NCBI GenBank assembly: GCA_042862465.1
Contig: JASTVH010000004.1
Coordinates: forward strand, 248,001 to 312,000
Length of the DNA: 64,000 nt
Direction: 5' to 3'
Source of the DNA: JASTVH01 sp042862465
GTDB lineage: Bacteria > Pseudomonadota > Gammaproteobacteria > Pseudomonadales > Oleiphilaceae
Part shown: positions 35,010 to 43,960 of the stretch, in pieces
How positions within the stretch are numbered: the first letter of the stretch is position 1
Layout: each line of letters begins with the position of its first letter
Made by a program: the position numbers and the translations under genes
Notes under the pieces: model-generated
The model's input: only the letters and a program-made list of their open reading frames with translations
Told to the model about the DNA's origin: nothing
Database searches by the model: none

Positions 35010-37892
35010 TTGAACCCACAACTCCTCAAACAGCGGCCCATAGCGCTCGACTTCAGTGAGGGCATCGATCGCAAGACCCTGCAGCAACTGCGGGACCGTT
35101 TTCTGGACATCAATCGCCAGCGCTACCAGCGGGCCTGCAGCGCCATGGGGACTCGGCAGCAGACGGTGCTGGAGCTGTTGCCACTGGTGCTGCATGCCAA
35201 TCATCCGGCGCTACCGGGTTACCTGCACGGCGACTGCCCCCGGGGGCTGGCCGGCTATGAGCCGGATAAGGCGGTACTGGCCCAGGCCAAGCGGGTGAGT
35301 CGGTCGTTCCAGTGGCGCAGTCAAGGTCGGCGTACGCCGGACCTGGATGCCCTGTTCATGATGGGCAGCAGCGGCACCATTGCCCAGTCCAGCAGCAGCG
35401 ATGTGGATGTTTGGCTGTGTCACCGTGACGACCTGGAAACGGTCGCCCGCAAGCAGCTGCACGCCAAGGCCGAGGCCATCAGCGCGTGGGCGCACCAGTG
35501 GGGGCTGGAGCTGCATATTTTCCTCATGACCGGCGAGCAGCTGCGGTCCCAGCGCCTGGATGCGGAAGTGGATGCCGAGAACTGCGGCAGTGCCCAGCAT
35601 TTCCTGCTGCTGGATGAGTTCTTCCGCACCGCGATCCATCTCGGCGGCCGCTACCCCTTGTGGTGGCTGGTACCGGCGGAGGATGAGACTCAGTATCAGG
35701 CGCGTGCCGACATGCTGGTCACGCGCCGCTTCATCAAGCCCGACGAGTACCTGGACCTGGGGAGCGTCCCGCAAATCCCGCCGGGTGAATTCCTCGGCGC
35801 CGGGGTCTGGCAACTGTACAAGGGCATCGACGCCCCCTGGAAAGCCATCCTCAAACTGTTGCTGATCGAAAGCTACGCCCGTGAGGACGGCCGCATGCCG
35901 CTGGCCCTGGCCTTCAAGCGGGCGGTCTATTCGGGGCAGGCCGATATCGATGATCTGGATCCCTACATCATGCTGTATCGGCAGCTGGAGCGTTTCCTGA
36001 GTGACCTGGGCGCCCCGGAACGGCTGGAGCTGGTGCGCCGCAGTTTCTATCTCAAGACCGGCGTGGGGCTGTCGCGGCGCGACAGTGGCGTACCGGCCTG
36101 GCGGGTGCGGCCGGTAAAAGCACTGGTGGAAGACTGGGGCTGGAACGAAACCCAGCTGCGCTGGCTCGATCAGCGCCAGCGCTGGCGCATCAACGATGTC
36201 TTGCGTGAGCGGCGGCTGATCGTCAACGAACTCACCCACAGCTATCGCTTTCTGTCCCGGCTGGCCCGCACGCAGCAGCTGGCCGCCCATATCCGCGCCC
36301 AGGACCTGACCCTGCTGGGGCGCAAGCTGTATGCCGCCTTCCAGCGCAAGGCCGGCAAGGTGGAGCTGATCAACCCCAATATCGCGCCGGATCTGGCGGA
36401 GGAAAATCTCGCCTTCCACCACCGCTCGGCCCGTTCGCCCAGCGGTCGGGGTGCTGGCTGGCTGCTCTACCGCGATCTGGTGCGCCCGGAAGACGCCGAT
36501 TTCTACCCGTCGATCAAGACCAGCGCCGGCCTCATGGAACTGCTGACCTGGTGTCACTGCAATGGCCTACTGACCTCCGCGACCCGATTGAATGTCCAGG
36601 CCGGGCGCACCCATCTGACGATTGCCGAACTGCAGGCACTCATCGCCGCCCTGCGTCGCGCGCTGCCAGGCCCTGCACAGCCCCCGGGGTCCGATGCCCT
36701 GATGCAGGAGAGCCGGATTCTCCGGTTTGCACTGTTCGTAAACGTGGGGGTGGATCCCATGCGCCACCTGAGCGAGCAGGGGGTGCACAAGCTCAGCGAG
36801 CAGGATGACGCCCTCGGTTTCAGCGCCCTGCGCGAGAACCTGGTGCTGACGGTCGATCAGGTGACCCTCAATTCCTGGCAGGAAGTGAGCGTGCACCGTT
36901 ACGAGGTGGGTGACACCCTGATTCAGTGCCTGAAGAATTACCTGGCCGGGGTCGCGTCCGGAGGGGGATTGCTGCCGAAGGTGGAGGTACACTGCTATTG
37001 CGCCAGCCACGCCACGGCCATTGCCCGCCGCGTGGAGCAGTTGTTCCAGGACGTGACCCAGGCGTTTTTCTTTGGTCGGGAGCCACGTCGGGCGCTGCGC
37101 TACGTCATCGAAATGGACCAGCGTTTCTTCCTGCTGAAGTTCGTGGAAGATCAGCCGCGCTTTGTGGCCTACAGCGACCGCGAGGCTCTTTTTGAGGACC
37201 TGGCCCGGCCCCAGCGCCTGTGGAGCCCGATCCATTTCGACCGCCGGGCATTGCTGGATGATCCGGCCACCCGCTATGTCAGCGAGGCTAACGAAGCCGG
37301 GCGGGTGCAAGTGGTGTACGAAGTGGGCGAGGGGCAGGCCAACCTGTGGTTGCTGGACGAAAACGGCTCGCTGTTCCGCTGGCGCACCGCCTGCGAGACG
37401 ACTCGTTCGCTGCTGGTGCCGCTGTTCCGCTTTCTCGACAACATCATCGAGCGTCGTCAGCTGCGTCACGCCATCGTGGCGGGTCAGGAAACCCTGGAGG
37501 TGGAGGCGCTGGAGCTGGTGCGGGATCGTGACGGCTATCACCTGGAGCGGCGGGAGCTGCCCCAGGACCAGCCGTTGCCGGAGGCGCTGGAAGTTCAGGC
37601 GCTCGGTGTGGCCGAACCCGGCGAGCCGATGCGTTTCGATATCTTCTGCGATCATCAGGAATTCAGCGCCCTGGAGTACGGCAGCCGCCTGATGCCGGCA
37701 GTGGCCCACTACATCGTCTCGCACCGTCAGGAGCGTGCGCTGTATCCGGTGTACATCACCGATCTCAACCTGCCCCATGACATGGATCCGCAGGACTACC
37801 AGATCGACCTGCAAACGGTGCAGTATGTCCAGCACAAGGTGAAACTGGAAAAAGCCCTCAACCAGGCCATGCAGTCCCTCTCCCGGGGATAG
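35010..37892 (+). CDS. cyaA: Class I adenylate cyclase CyaA
   Basis: A 960-residue cyclase making cAMP. The N-terminal catalytic half has the nucleotidyltransferase motif FMMGSSGTIAQSSSSDVDVW near residues 117-136; the C-terminal half is regulatory, as in enterobacterial CyaA. The family is clear from LLPLVLHANHPALPGYLHG. The start is TTG, with only a weak GGGA upstream. E. coli cyaA also begins with a rare TTG that limits its synthesis, so this seems a conserved brake. Divergent from the PAS/GGDEF/EAL gene. Confidence 0.95.
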   Translation: MNPQLLKQRPIALDFSEGIDRKTLQQLRDRFLDINRQRYQRACSAMGTRQQTVLELLPLVLHANHPALPGYLHGDCPRGLAGYEPDKAVLAQAKRVSRSFQWRSQGRRTPDLDALFMMGSSGTIAQSSSSDVDVWLCHRDDLETVARKQLHAKAEAISAWAHQWGLELHIFLMTGEQLRSQRLDAEVDAENCGSAQHFLLLDEFFRTAIHLGGRYPLWWLVPAEDETQYQARADMLVTRRFIKPDEYLDLGSVPQIPPGEFLGAGVWQLYKGIDAPWKAILKLLLIESYAREDGRMPLALAFKRAVYSGQADIDDLDPYIMLYRQLERFLSDLGAPERLELVRRSFYLKTGVGLSRRDSGVPAWRVRPVKALVEDWGWNETQLRWLDQRQRWRINDVLRERRLIVNELTHSYRFLSRLARTQQLAAHIRAQDLTLLGRKLYAAFQRKAGKVELINPNIAPDLAEENLAFHHRSARSPSGRGAGWLLYRDLVRPEDADFYPSIKTSAGLMELLTWCHCNGLLTSATRLNVQAGRTHLTIAELQALIAALRRALPGPAQPPGSDALMQESRILRFALFVNVGVDPMRHLSEQGVHKLSEQDDALGFSALRENLVLTVDQVTLNSWQEVSVHRYEVGDTLIQCLKNYLAGVASGGGLLPKVEVHCYCASHATAIARRVEQLFQDVTQAFFFGREPRRALRYVIEMDQRFFLLKFVEDQPRFVAYSDREALFEDLARPQRLWSPIHFDRRALLDDPATRYVSEANEAGRVQVVYEVGEGQANLWLLDENGSLFRWRTACETTRSLLVPLFRFLDNIIERRQLRHAIVAGQETLEVEALELVRDRDGYHLERRELPQDQPLPEALEVQALGVAEPGEPMRFDIFCDHQEFSALEYGSRLMPAVAHYIVSHRQERALYPVYITDLNLPHDMDPQDYQIDLQTVQYVQHKVKLEKALNQAMQSLSRG

Positions 37893-37998
37893 GCGCGCCG
37901 TGGCCGGATTCGGTATACTGGCGGATTCGTAATAGCCTGGGGGGTCGCGCAAACGCTGCGCCAGCCTCCGATACCGACTCGACGGGAGAAACTCAACC

Positions 37999-38151
37999 AT
38001 GCCGCGCCTGCTACCGGCCCTTCTTGCGCTGCTTCTACTGCTCTCGGCGTGTGGCCAGAAGGGGCCGCTGTACCGTCCGGCCCCGCCGCCGGCGGCCGAT
38101 ACCCAGAGCCAGCAACCGGCCGATGAACCCGCTGACAAACGCGACTCCTGA
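37999..38151 (+). CDS. lptM: Small lipoprotein LptM (YifL type)
   Basis: A 50-residue lipoprotein not captured by simple length cut-offs. Signal peptide MPRLLPALLALLLLLSAC with lipobox LSAC; the mature start C-G-Q-K-G-P-L-Y is the hallmark of this family, which helps assemble the LptD/LptE outer-membrane complex. The tail is Pro/Ala/Asp-rich. It sits between cyaA and lysA, the conserved place for this gene. A TATACT hexamer at 37914-37919 could be its -10 element. Confidence 0.93.
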   Translation: MPRLLPALLALLLLLSACGQKGPLYRPAPPPAADTQSQQPADEPADKRDS

Positions 38152-38218
38152 TTCGGGCCGCCGTGTACGGCCCCTCGTTCGACCTTTGACCTGAAGTCGC
38201 TGCATCACAGGATACCCA

Positions 38219-39469
38219 ATGGACCACTTCAATTACCGCGACAATCGCCTTTTTGCCGAGGACGTGCCCCTGGAAGACATCGCCGCGCAGTTTGGCACGC
38301 CCTGCTACGTCTATTCCCGCGCCACCCTGGAGCGCCATTACCGGGCCTATGACAATGCCCTCAAGGGCCATGCGCACCTGATCTGCTACGCCGTCAAGGC
38401 CAACTCCAACCTGGCGGTGCTGGACGTGCTGGCGCGGCTGGGTGCCGGGTTCGATATCGTCTCCGTGGGCGAGCTGGAACGGGTGCTGCGTGCCGGCGGC
38501 GATCCGACACGGGTGATCTTTTCCGGGGTGGGCAAGCAGGCCCACGAAATGCGCCGGGCCCTGGAAGTGGGCATCCGCTGCTTCAACGTCGAGTCCGAGG
38601 CGGAGCTGGAGCGTCTCGATCAGGTGGCCGGGGTGGTCGGCAAGGTGGCGCCGATTTCCATCCGCGTGAACCCGGATGTGGACGCCCAGACCCATCCCTA
38701 TATCTCCACCGGGCTCAAGGAAAACAAGTTCGGCATCGACATCGCCACCGCCGAGCGAGTCTACCGTCACGCCGCATCCCTGCCCAATCTGGAAGTGGTG
38801 GGCGTGGACTGCCATATCGGGTCCCAGCTGACCAGTGTAGCGCCGTTCCGGGACGCGCTGCAGCGGCTGCTGCAACTGATCGACCGCCTGGCCGAGGACA
38901 ACATCCGCATCCGCCATCTCGACATGGGCGGCGGTCTCGGGGTGACCTACGATCAGGAGAAGCCGCCGGAGCCCGGCGAATACGCGGCGCTGCTGCTGCA
39001 GGAGCTGGGCGAGCGCGAGCTGGAACTGATTCTGGAGCCGGGGCGTTCGATCGCGGCCAATGCCGGTGTCATGCTGACCCGGGTGGAGAGCCTCAAGCTG
39101 ACCGAACACCGCAACTTTGCCATCATCGACGGTGCCATGAATGACAATCTGCGGCCGTCGCTGTATGGGGCCTGGCAGGCGATCGTGCCGGTCACCCGGC
39201 GCAGTGAGGGCGAAAAGCGCCGCTACGACCTGGTGGGGCCGGTATGCGAGACCGGCGATTTTCTCGGCAAGGACCGGGAGCTGATCCTGGAACCGGGGGA
39301 CCTGCTGGCGCTGCGATCGGCCGGGGCCTACGGGTTTGTGATGAGCTCCAACTACAACAGCCGCAACCGGCCGGCCGAAGTGCTGGTGGACGGGGACCAG
39401 GTCCATCTGGTGCGCCGGCGTGAGACCATCGACGACCAGCTGCAGCTGGAAAGCCGTCTGCCCGCCTGA
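38219..39469 (+). CDS. lysA: Diaminopimelate decarboxylase LysA
   Basis: A 416-residue PLP enzyme making lysine from meso-diaminopimelate. PLP lysine K60 is in CYAVKANSN. Other motifs: VGVDCHIGSQLTS, DMGGGLGV, LEPGRSIAANAG, GPVCETGDFLGKDR and GAYGFVMSSNYNSRNRP. ATG 38219 follows AGGAT. Operon with lptM upstream (67 bases) and dapF downstream (37 bases). Confidence 0.97.
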   Translation: MDHFNYRDNRLFAEDVPLEDIAAQFGTPCYVYSRATLERHYRAYDNALKGHAHLICYAVKANSNLAVLDVLARLGAGFDIVSVGELERVLRAGGDPTRVIFSGVGKQAHEMRRALEVGIRCFNVESEAELERLDQVAGVVGKVAPISIRVNPDVDAQTHPYISTGLKENKFGIDIATAERVYRHAASLPNLEVVGVDCHIGSQLTSVAPFRDALQRLLQLIDRLAEDNIRIRHLDMGGGLGVTYDQEKPPEPGEYAALLLQELGERELELILEPGRSIAANAGVMLTRVESLKLTEHRNFAIIDGAMNDNLRPSLYGAWQAIVPVTRRSEGEKRRYDLVGPVCETGDFLGKDRELILEPGDLLALRSAGAYGFVMSSNYNSRNRPAEVLVDGDQVHLVRRRETIDDQLQLESRLPA

Positions 39470-39506
39470 ACCGGCGGGCCCATGAATACCGAAAAGGGCG
39501 CTGTGA

Positions 39507-40418
39507 ATGCTGCGTTTTACCAAAATGCACGGCCTGGGCAACGACTTCGTCGTGATCGATGGCGTGACCCAGCCCGTGCGCCTGACCCACGAGCAGATTA
39601 GTCAGCTGGGTGACCGTCACCGGGGCATTGGCTTCGACCAGCTGCTGCTGGTGGAACCGCCAGGCCGGCCGGATGTGGACTTCAATTACCGCATCTTCAA
39701 CGCCGACGGCGGCGAAGTGGAACAGTGCGGCAACGGTGCGCGCTGTTTTGCCCGCTTTGTGCTGGACCAGCGCCTGACCCAGAAGCGCGAGCTGCGCGTG
39801 CAGACCGCCAAGGGCATCATCGAGCTGAAAGTCACCCAGAATGGCTGGGTGCGGGTGGACATGGGGGCGCCGGAACTGGATCCGCCGCAGATTCCCTTCG
39901 AGGCCGCCGAGCGCAAGGCAGTGTACGAGCTTGAGGCCGAAGGACAGACCTGGCAGCTCAGTGCCGTGTCCATGGGCAACCCCCACGGTGTCCTGGTGGT
40001 GGATAACGTGGACAACGCGCCCGTGGCAACGGTCGGCCCGACACTGGAAAACCATCCGGCCTTTCCCGACCGGGCCAATATCGGTTTCATGCAGGTGCTG
40101 GCCCCGGATCGGGTGCGGTTGCGGGTGTTCGAACGCGGTGTCGGGGAAACCCTGGCCTGCGGTTCCGGCGCCTGTGCCGCGGTGGTGGCCGGACGTCTGC
40201 GCGGCCTGCTGGACGAGCGGGTGACGGTGGAGCTGCTGGGCGGCGAACTGGTGATCGAATGGCGGGGTGAGGGGACCACTGTTATTATGGAAGGTCCGAC
40301 GGCCCGTGTTTTTGAAGGGCATATCAAACTGCCGGGTGAGAAAAAGCGCCGTCCCGGTCGCGGTGGTCGCGGCCGTAAGGACAAGCGGCCTGCCAGCCGC
40401 AAGGGGCGCAAAAGCTGA
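39507..40418 (+). CDS. dapF: Diaminopimelate epimerase DapF with basic C-terminal tail
   Basis: A cofactor-free epimerase of lysine and peptidoglycan synthesis. The two catalytic cysteines are C74 (VEQCGNGARC) and C218 (TLACGSGAC). The usual protein ends near residue 275. This one has 303 residues, adding about 26 after HIKLPGE that are almost all Lys, Arg and Gly (KKRRPGRGGRGRKDKRP...). The tail looks like a nucleic-acid or polyanion-binding extension and is in frame with no break. It lies between lysA and the DUF484 gene. Confidence 0.96.
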   Translation: MLRFTKMHGLGNDFVVIDGVTQPVRLTHEQISQLGDRHRGIGFDQLLLVEPPGRPDVDFNYRIFNADGGEVEQCGNGARCFARFVLDQRLTQKRELRVQTAKGIIELKVTQNGWVRVDMGAPELDPPQIPFEAAERKAVYELEAEGQTWQLSAVSMGNPHGVLVVDNVDNAPVATVGPTLENHPAFPDRANIGFMQVLAPDRVRLRVFERGVGETLACGSGACAAVVAGRLRGLLDERVTVELLGGELVIEWRGEGTTVIMEGPTARVFEGHIKLPGEKKRRPGRGGRGRKDKRPASRKGRKS

Positions 40419-40498
40419 TCATCCGGCGCTGTGGCACTCACACAGAACAAGAATCGCCGGTCCGCGGGGCCAGGTGGTCGTGATAAGAGGTACTCTTG

Positions 40499-41218
40499 AT
40501 GAGCACGCGTGCAACGGTCGAACTGAGCGAAGAACAGGTTGTCGACTACCTGCAGAACCATCCCGAATTCTTCGAGCGCCATGAAGAGCTGCTGCAGACC
40601 CTGCGCCTGCCACACCCCAGCGGCAATGCCATTTCCCTGGTCGAGCGGCAGGTGCACCTGTTCCGTGAGCAGCGCGACGTGTTGCGCCGCGAGATGCAGG
40701 ACCTGATCGCCATCGCCCGCCAGAACGACCGGCTGTTTGAAAAGAGCAAGCGGCTGCTGATCCAGCTGCTCGAGGCCAAGGCCCTGAACGAAATCGCGGC
40801 GGTGATCGACGACAGCATGCGCCACGACTTCGGCCTCGATGCCGCCTCCCTGGTGCTGCTGAACGAAGACAAACCGACAGCCAATCAGGGTGGTCTGCAT
40901 TACATGACCCTGGCCGAAGCCGAGGACATTCTGGGCACGGTGCTGCAGAGTGATCGCGCCATCTGTGGCCGTTTCCGTGACGTCCAGCTGCAGGCGCTGT
41001 TCCCGCAGGCCGAGGCCGTGGGTTCGGCGGCGGTGATTCCGTTGCGGTTCAACAACCTGTTAGGGGTGCTGGCGGTCGGCAGTGCGGATCCGGACTTTTT
41101 CGACAGCAGCATGGGTTCGCTCTTCCTCTCCTATATCAGCGATACCCTCAGCCGCATGTTGCCCCCGCTGTTGCAGGAAGAGGCCTCGGTGACGGAACTG
41201 GAAAGCGTCTCCTCGTAA
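40499..41218 (+). CDS. DUF484 family protein
   Basis: A 239-residue protein: an N-terminal helical part (VVDYLQNHPEFFERHEELL, SLVERQVHLFREQRDVLRRE) and a C-terminal GAF-like domain (SAAVIPLRFNNLLGVLAVGS). DUF484 genes sit between dapF and xerC in many gammaproteobacteria; the function is unknown. ATG 40499 has AAGAGG upstream and is preferred over the TTG codon before it. Confidence 0.92.
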   Translation: MSTRATVELSEEQVVDYLQNHPEFFERHEELLQTLRLPHPSGNAISLVERQVHLFREQRDVLRREMQDLIAIARQNDRLFEKSKRLLIQLLEAKALNEIAAVIDDSMRHDFGLDAASLVLLNEDKPTANQGGLHYMTLAEAEDILGTVLQSDRAICGRFRDVQLQALFPQAEAVGSAAVIPLRFNNLLGVLAVGSADPDFFDSSMGSLFLSYISDTLSRMLPPLLQEEASVTELESVSS

Positions 41219-41233
41219 CGGGGGCGGCCGACC

Positions 41234-42151
41234 ATGCAGGGGCTCGACAGCACCCTTGAGGCCTTTCTGGAGCACTTGCGCTCCGAGCGCCGCTATTCCC
41301 CCCATACCTGCAGCAACTACGCCCGCGATCTGCAGCGGCTGAAAGACCATCTGGCCGCTCAGGGCGTTTCCGAGTGGGGTCAGCTCGACCATCATCGCCT
41401 GCGCCACTACGTGGGGCAGCTCTCCCGCGCCGGCCTCGGCGGGCGCACCATTGCCCGCCATCTCTCGGCGGTGCGGCGCTTTTTTGGTTTCCTGATTCGA
41501 GAAGGCTGGGTGGCCGACAACCCGGCCCTGGACGTGCGGGCCCCCAAGCGTCCCCAGCGCCTGCCCAAGGTGGTGGACGTGGATCAGGTCAATGCCCTGC
41601 TGGATATGCCGGCGGAGGATGATCTGGCGGTTCGCGACCGGGCGATCCTCGAGCTGCTGTACTCCTCCGGCGCCCGACTGGCGGAGCTGGTGGGAATTGA
41701 TCTGGCGCATCTGGATCTGGCGGCCGGCGAGGTGCGGGTCACCGGCAAGGGCCAGAAAATCCGCCTGCTGTCGGTGGGGGCGGCCGCCCGGGAAGCCCTG
41801 GCCGCCTGGCTCAAGGTGCGTCCGGCCCTGGCTGCCGGTGGCGAGAATGCGCTCTTTGTGAGCCAGCGCGGCGGGCGTCTTTCCCCGCGTGCAGTCCAGC
41901 AGCGCCTGCGCCAGTGGGGTATTCGCAATGGCAGCCCGCAGAACATTCATCCCCACCTGATGCGGCATTCCTTCGCCAGCCATATCCTCGAATCCAGTGG
42001 CGACCTGCGTGCGGTGCAGGAAATGCTTGGCCACGCCGATATCGCCACCACCCAGGTCTATACCCATCTTGATTTCCAGCATCTGGCCAAGGTATATGAC
42101 CAGGCCCATCCGCGCGCCCAGCGCCGCAAGGAAGACGAAGGGGAGCATTAG
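41234..42151 (+). CDS. xerC: Tyrosine recombinase XerC
   Basis: A 305-residue recombinase that with XerD resolves chromosome dimers at dif. The N-terminal SAM-like domain (SERRYSPHTCSNYARDLQRL) precedes the catalytic domain with R148 (SSGARLAEL), the H-x-x-R box HLMRHSFASHIL, LGHADIATTQVY and nucleophile Y276. It is full length and follows DUF484 by 15 bases. Confidence 0.96.
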   Translation: MQGLDSTLEAFLEHLRSERRYSPHTCSNYARDLQRLKDHLAAQGVSEWGQLDHHRLRHYVGQLSRAGLGGRTIARHLSAVRRFFGFLIREGWVADNPALDVRAPKRPQRLPKVVDVDQVNALLDMPAEDDLAVRDRAILELLYSSGARLAELVGIDLAHLDLAAGEVRVTGKGQKIRLLSVGAAAREALAAWLKVRPALAAGGENALFVSQRGGRLSPRAVQQRLRQWGIRNGSPQNIHPHLMRHSFASHILESSGDLRAVQEMLGHADIATTQVYTHLDFQHLAKVYDQAHPRAQRRKEDEGEH

Positions 42152-42153
42152 CG

Positions 42154-42798
42154 ATGCTTGCACGCAACGGATTGCTGGTGTTGATGGCGGTGGTCCTGGT
42201 GGCGCTGGTGGTTTCCGGTCTCGAACCCTTCGATCGTGGCACCTGGGTGCTGGAGGTATTTCCGGTGCTGGTCGTCCTGCCGCTGCTGCTGGCCACCTAT
42301 CGTCGTTTCCCGCTGACCGGGCTGCTGTATGTGCTGATCGCGTTGCACTGCCTGGTGCTGATCTATGGCGGGGCCTATACCTACGCCCGGGTGCCGCTGG
42401 GTTTCTGGCTGCAGGACTGGCTGGATCTTGGCCGCAATCCCTACGACAAGATTGGTCATTTCATGCAGGGACTCGTGCCGGCGCTGGCGGCGCGGGAAAT
42501 ACTGGTGCGCCGGGGCTTTGTGAGGCCGGGTAAGATGTTGGGCTTTCTCGCGGTCTGCGTGGCTATGGCGGTCAGTGCCTTCTACGAGTTGATCGAATGG
42601 TGGGTGGCGCTGGCTGTGGGGCAGGGGGCGACCGAATTTCTCGGCACCCAGGGCGACCCTTGGGATACCCAGTCGGACATGTTCCTGGCCCTGATTGGTG
42701 CCTTGGCTGCGATGGTTTTCCTGGCGCGCTGGCAGGATCGCCAGATCGGGGCCGTGGCCCGGCGGGAGCCTCCTGACCGTTTGCCTACCGATTGGTAA
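42154..42798 (+). CDS. yjdF: YjdF/DUF2238 inner-membrane protein
   Basis: A 214-residue protein with about six membrane helices. Family motifs: LIYGGAYTYARVPLGFW, NPYDKIGHFMQGLVPALAAR, AFYELIEWW and GDPWDTQSDMFLALIGA. The function is unknown. It starts 2 bases after xerC and is probably co-translated. Confidence 0.9.
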   Translation: MLARNGLLVLMAVVLVALVVSGLEPFDRGTWVLEVFPVLVVLPLLLATYRRFPLTGLLYVLIALHCLVLIYGGAYTYARVPLGFWLQDWLDLGRNPYDKIGHFMQGLVPALAAREILVRRGFVRPGKMLGFLAVCVAMAVSAFYELIEWWVALAVGQGATEFLGTQGDPWDTQSDMFLALIGALAAMVFLARWQDRQIGAVARREPPDRLPTDW

Positions 42799-42891
42799 TG
42801 CCGCTGGGCAGTTTGCGCCTGGCACGTTAAGGTGGGGAGACCAGCATCGTCCTTTGTGTTCGGATCCACATCCCGCAACAGGAGGTCTCCC

Positions 42892-43035
42892 ATGACCCTG
42901 CATATCGAACTGGCGCCGCTGATTTCCCTGGTAAGTGGCATCGCCATTCTGGTCTTCCCCAAGCTGCTCAATTACATCGTCGCTGCCTATCTCATCATCC
43001 TGGGTATTCTGGGGCTGCTGGGGCACGGCTTTTAG
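42892..43035 (+). CDS. DUF3096 small membrane protein
   Basis: A 47-residue protein, nearly all hydrophobic, with two short helices (ISLVSGIAILVFPKLLNYIV and AAYLIILGILGLLG). It matches the DUF3096 pattern. ATG 42892 follows GGAGG at 5-6 bases. The role is unknown; these proteins are often stress-linked. Confidence 0.85.
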   Translation: MTLHIELAPLISLVSGIAILVFPKLLNYIVAAYLIILGILGLLGHGF

Positions 43036-43048
43036 AAACCTGGCGCCT

Positions 43049-43960
43049 TCACCCTGAAAGCCTTTCCAGGCCTTTGAGGGCAGTGTCCAGCTTGACTGCG
43101 TGACGCTGCATGCCCTTCCAGGGATCTTTCTTCTGGCCCAGCCGTCGCCGCAGGTTGTTGACGGTGTAGTCCTGCGGCCCCAGATCTTTTTGCTCGAGTT
43201 CATGCCACTCCAGGGGCGTGGCCACCGGCGCGCCCGGTTTCGCCCGCACCGAATAGGGGGCGACCGCGGTCTGTCCGAATGCATTACGCATGATGTCCAG
43301 ATACAGCCTTCCCTGACGTTTGTTCTTGCGCTGCTCGGTGGTGAGCGTGTGACGGTGGCGCTCGGCCAGATGTCGGGCCAGCCTCTGGGCCAGATCCCGG
43401 ACCTGATCAAAGTCGTTTTCGGGGCGAATCGGCGCCACCACGTGCAGGCCCCGGGAGCCGGTGGTCATGACAAAGGGCGTCAGTCCCAGTGAGGTCATTC
43501 CCGCTTTCACCTGCCATGCCGCCTGTTTTACCGGAGTAAAGTCCTCGCCCGGCGGGTCCAGATCGAAGATCAGCAGGTTGGGGCAATCAAGCCGCTCTTT
43601 CTCACTGAGCCAGCGATGCAGGCTGATCGTCCCCTGATCGGCCAGGAAAGCCAGATCGGTTTCGTGGTTGCAGAGGATGTGTTCGATGCGACCGCTCTCA
43701 CCTCCGTGATCGACGGTCAGGCCTTCCAGCCAGTTTGGAAAGTGAGCGCTGCGGGCTTGCTGAATGAACCCATTGGCATCCACGCCATCGGGAAAACGCT
43801 CCAGGGTCAGGGGGCGATGTTTAAGGTGAGGCAGCATAACGGGCGCGACGTCACGGTAATAGGCGATCAGTTCGCCCTTGCTCAGACGGATGTCGGGGAA
43901 GAGTATTTTGTCACTGTTGGAGGGGGTGAAGTCCTGACGGGAGGCGGGAGTGTCGTTCAT
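43049..43960 (-). CDS. LigD-type primase-polymerase domain, stand-alone
   Basis: A 303-residue archaeo-eukaryotic primase fold as found in bacterial LigD. Motifs: KGELIAYYRDVAPVMLPHL, RPLTLERFPDGVDANGFIQQ, the metal-binding LLIFDLDPPGEDF, and TTGSRGLHVVAPI. In LigD it fills gaps at double-strand breaks during end joining. Here it stands alone, with no ligase domain. A separate phosphoesterase domain lies 3.3 kb away (47236-47826), and no Ku gene is seen. Confidence 0.9.
   Translation of the reverse strand: MNDTPASRQDFTPSNSDKILFPDIRLSKGELIAYYRDVAPVMLPHLKHRPLTLERFPDGVDANGFIQQARSAHFPNWLEGLTVDHGGESGRIEHILCNHETDLAFLADQGTISLHRWLSEKERLDCPNLLIFDLDPPGEDFTPVKQAAWQVKAGMTSLGLTPFVMTTGSRGLHVVAPIRPENDFDQVRDLAQRLARHLAERHRHTLTTEQRKNKRQGRLYLDIMRNAFGQTAVAPYSVRAKPGAPVATPLEWHELEQKDLGPQDYTVNNLRRRLGQKKDPWKGMQRHAVKLDTALKGLERLSG

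Noticed and set aside
36567..38138. 523-codon frame opposite cyaA and lptM
   Set aside because: Runs across two real genes and an intergenic region without any motif.
37796..39541. 581-codon frame opposite lysA
   Set aside because: Antisense shadow; lysA has its PLP lysine and signature motifs.
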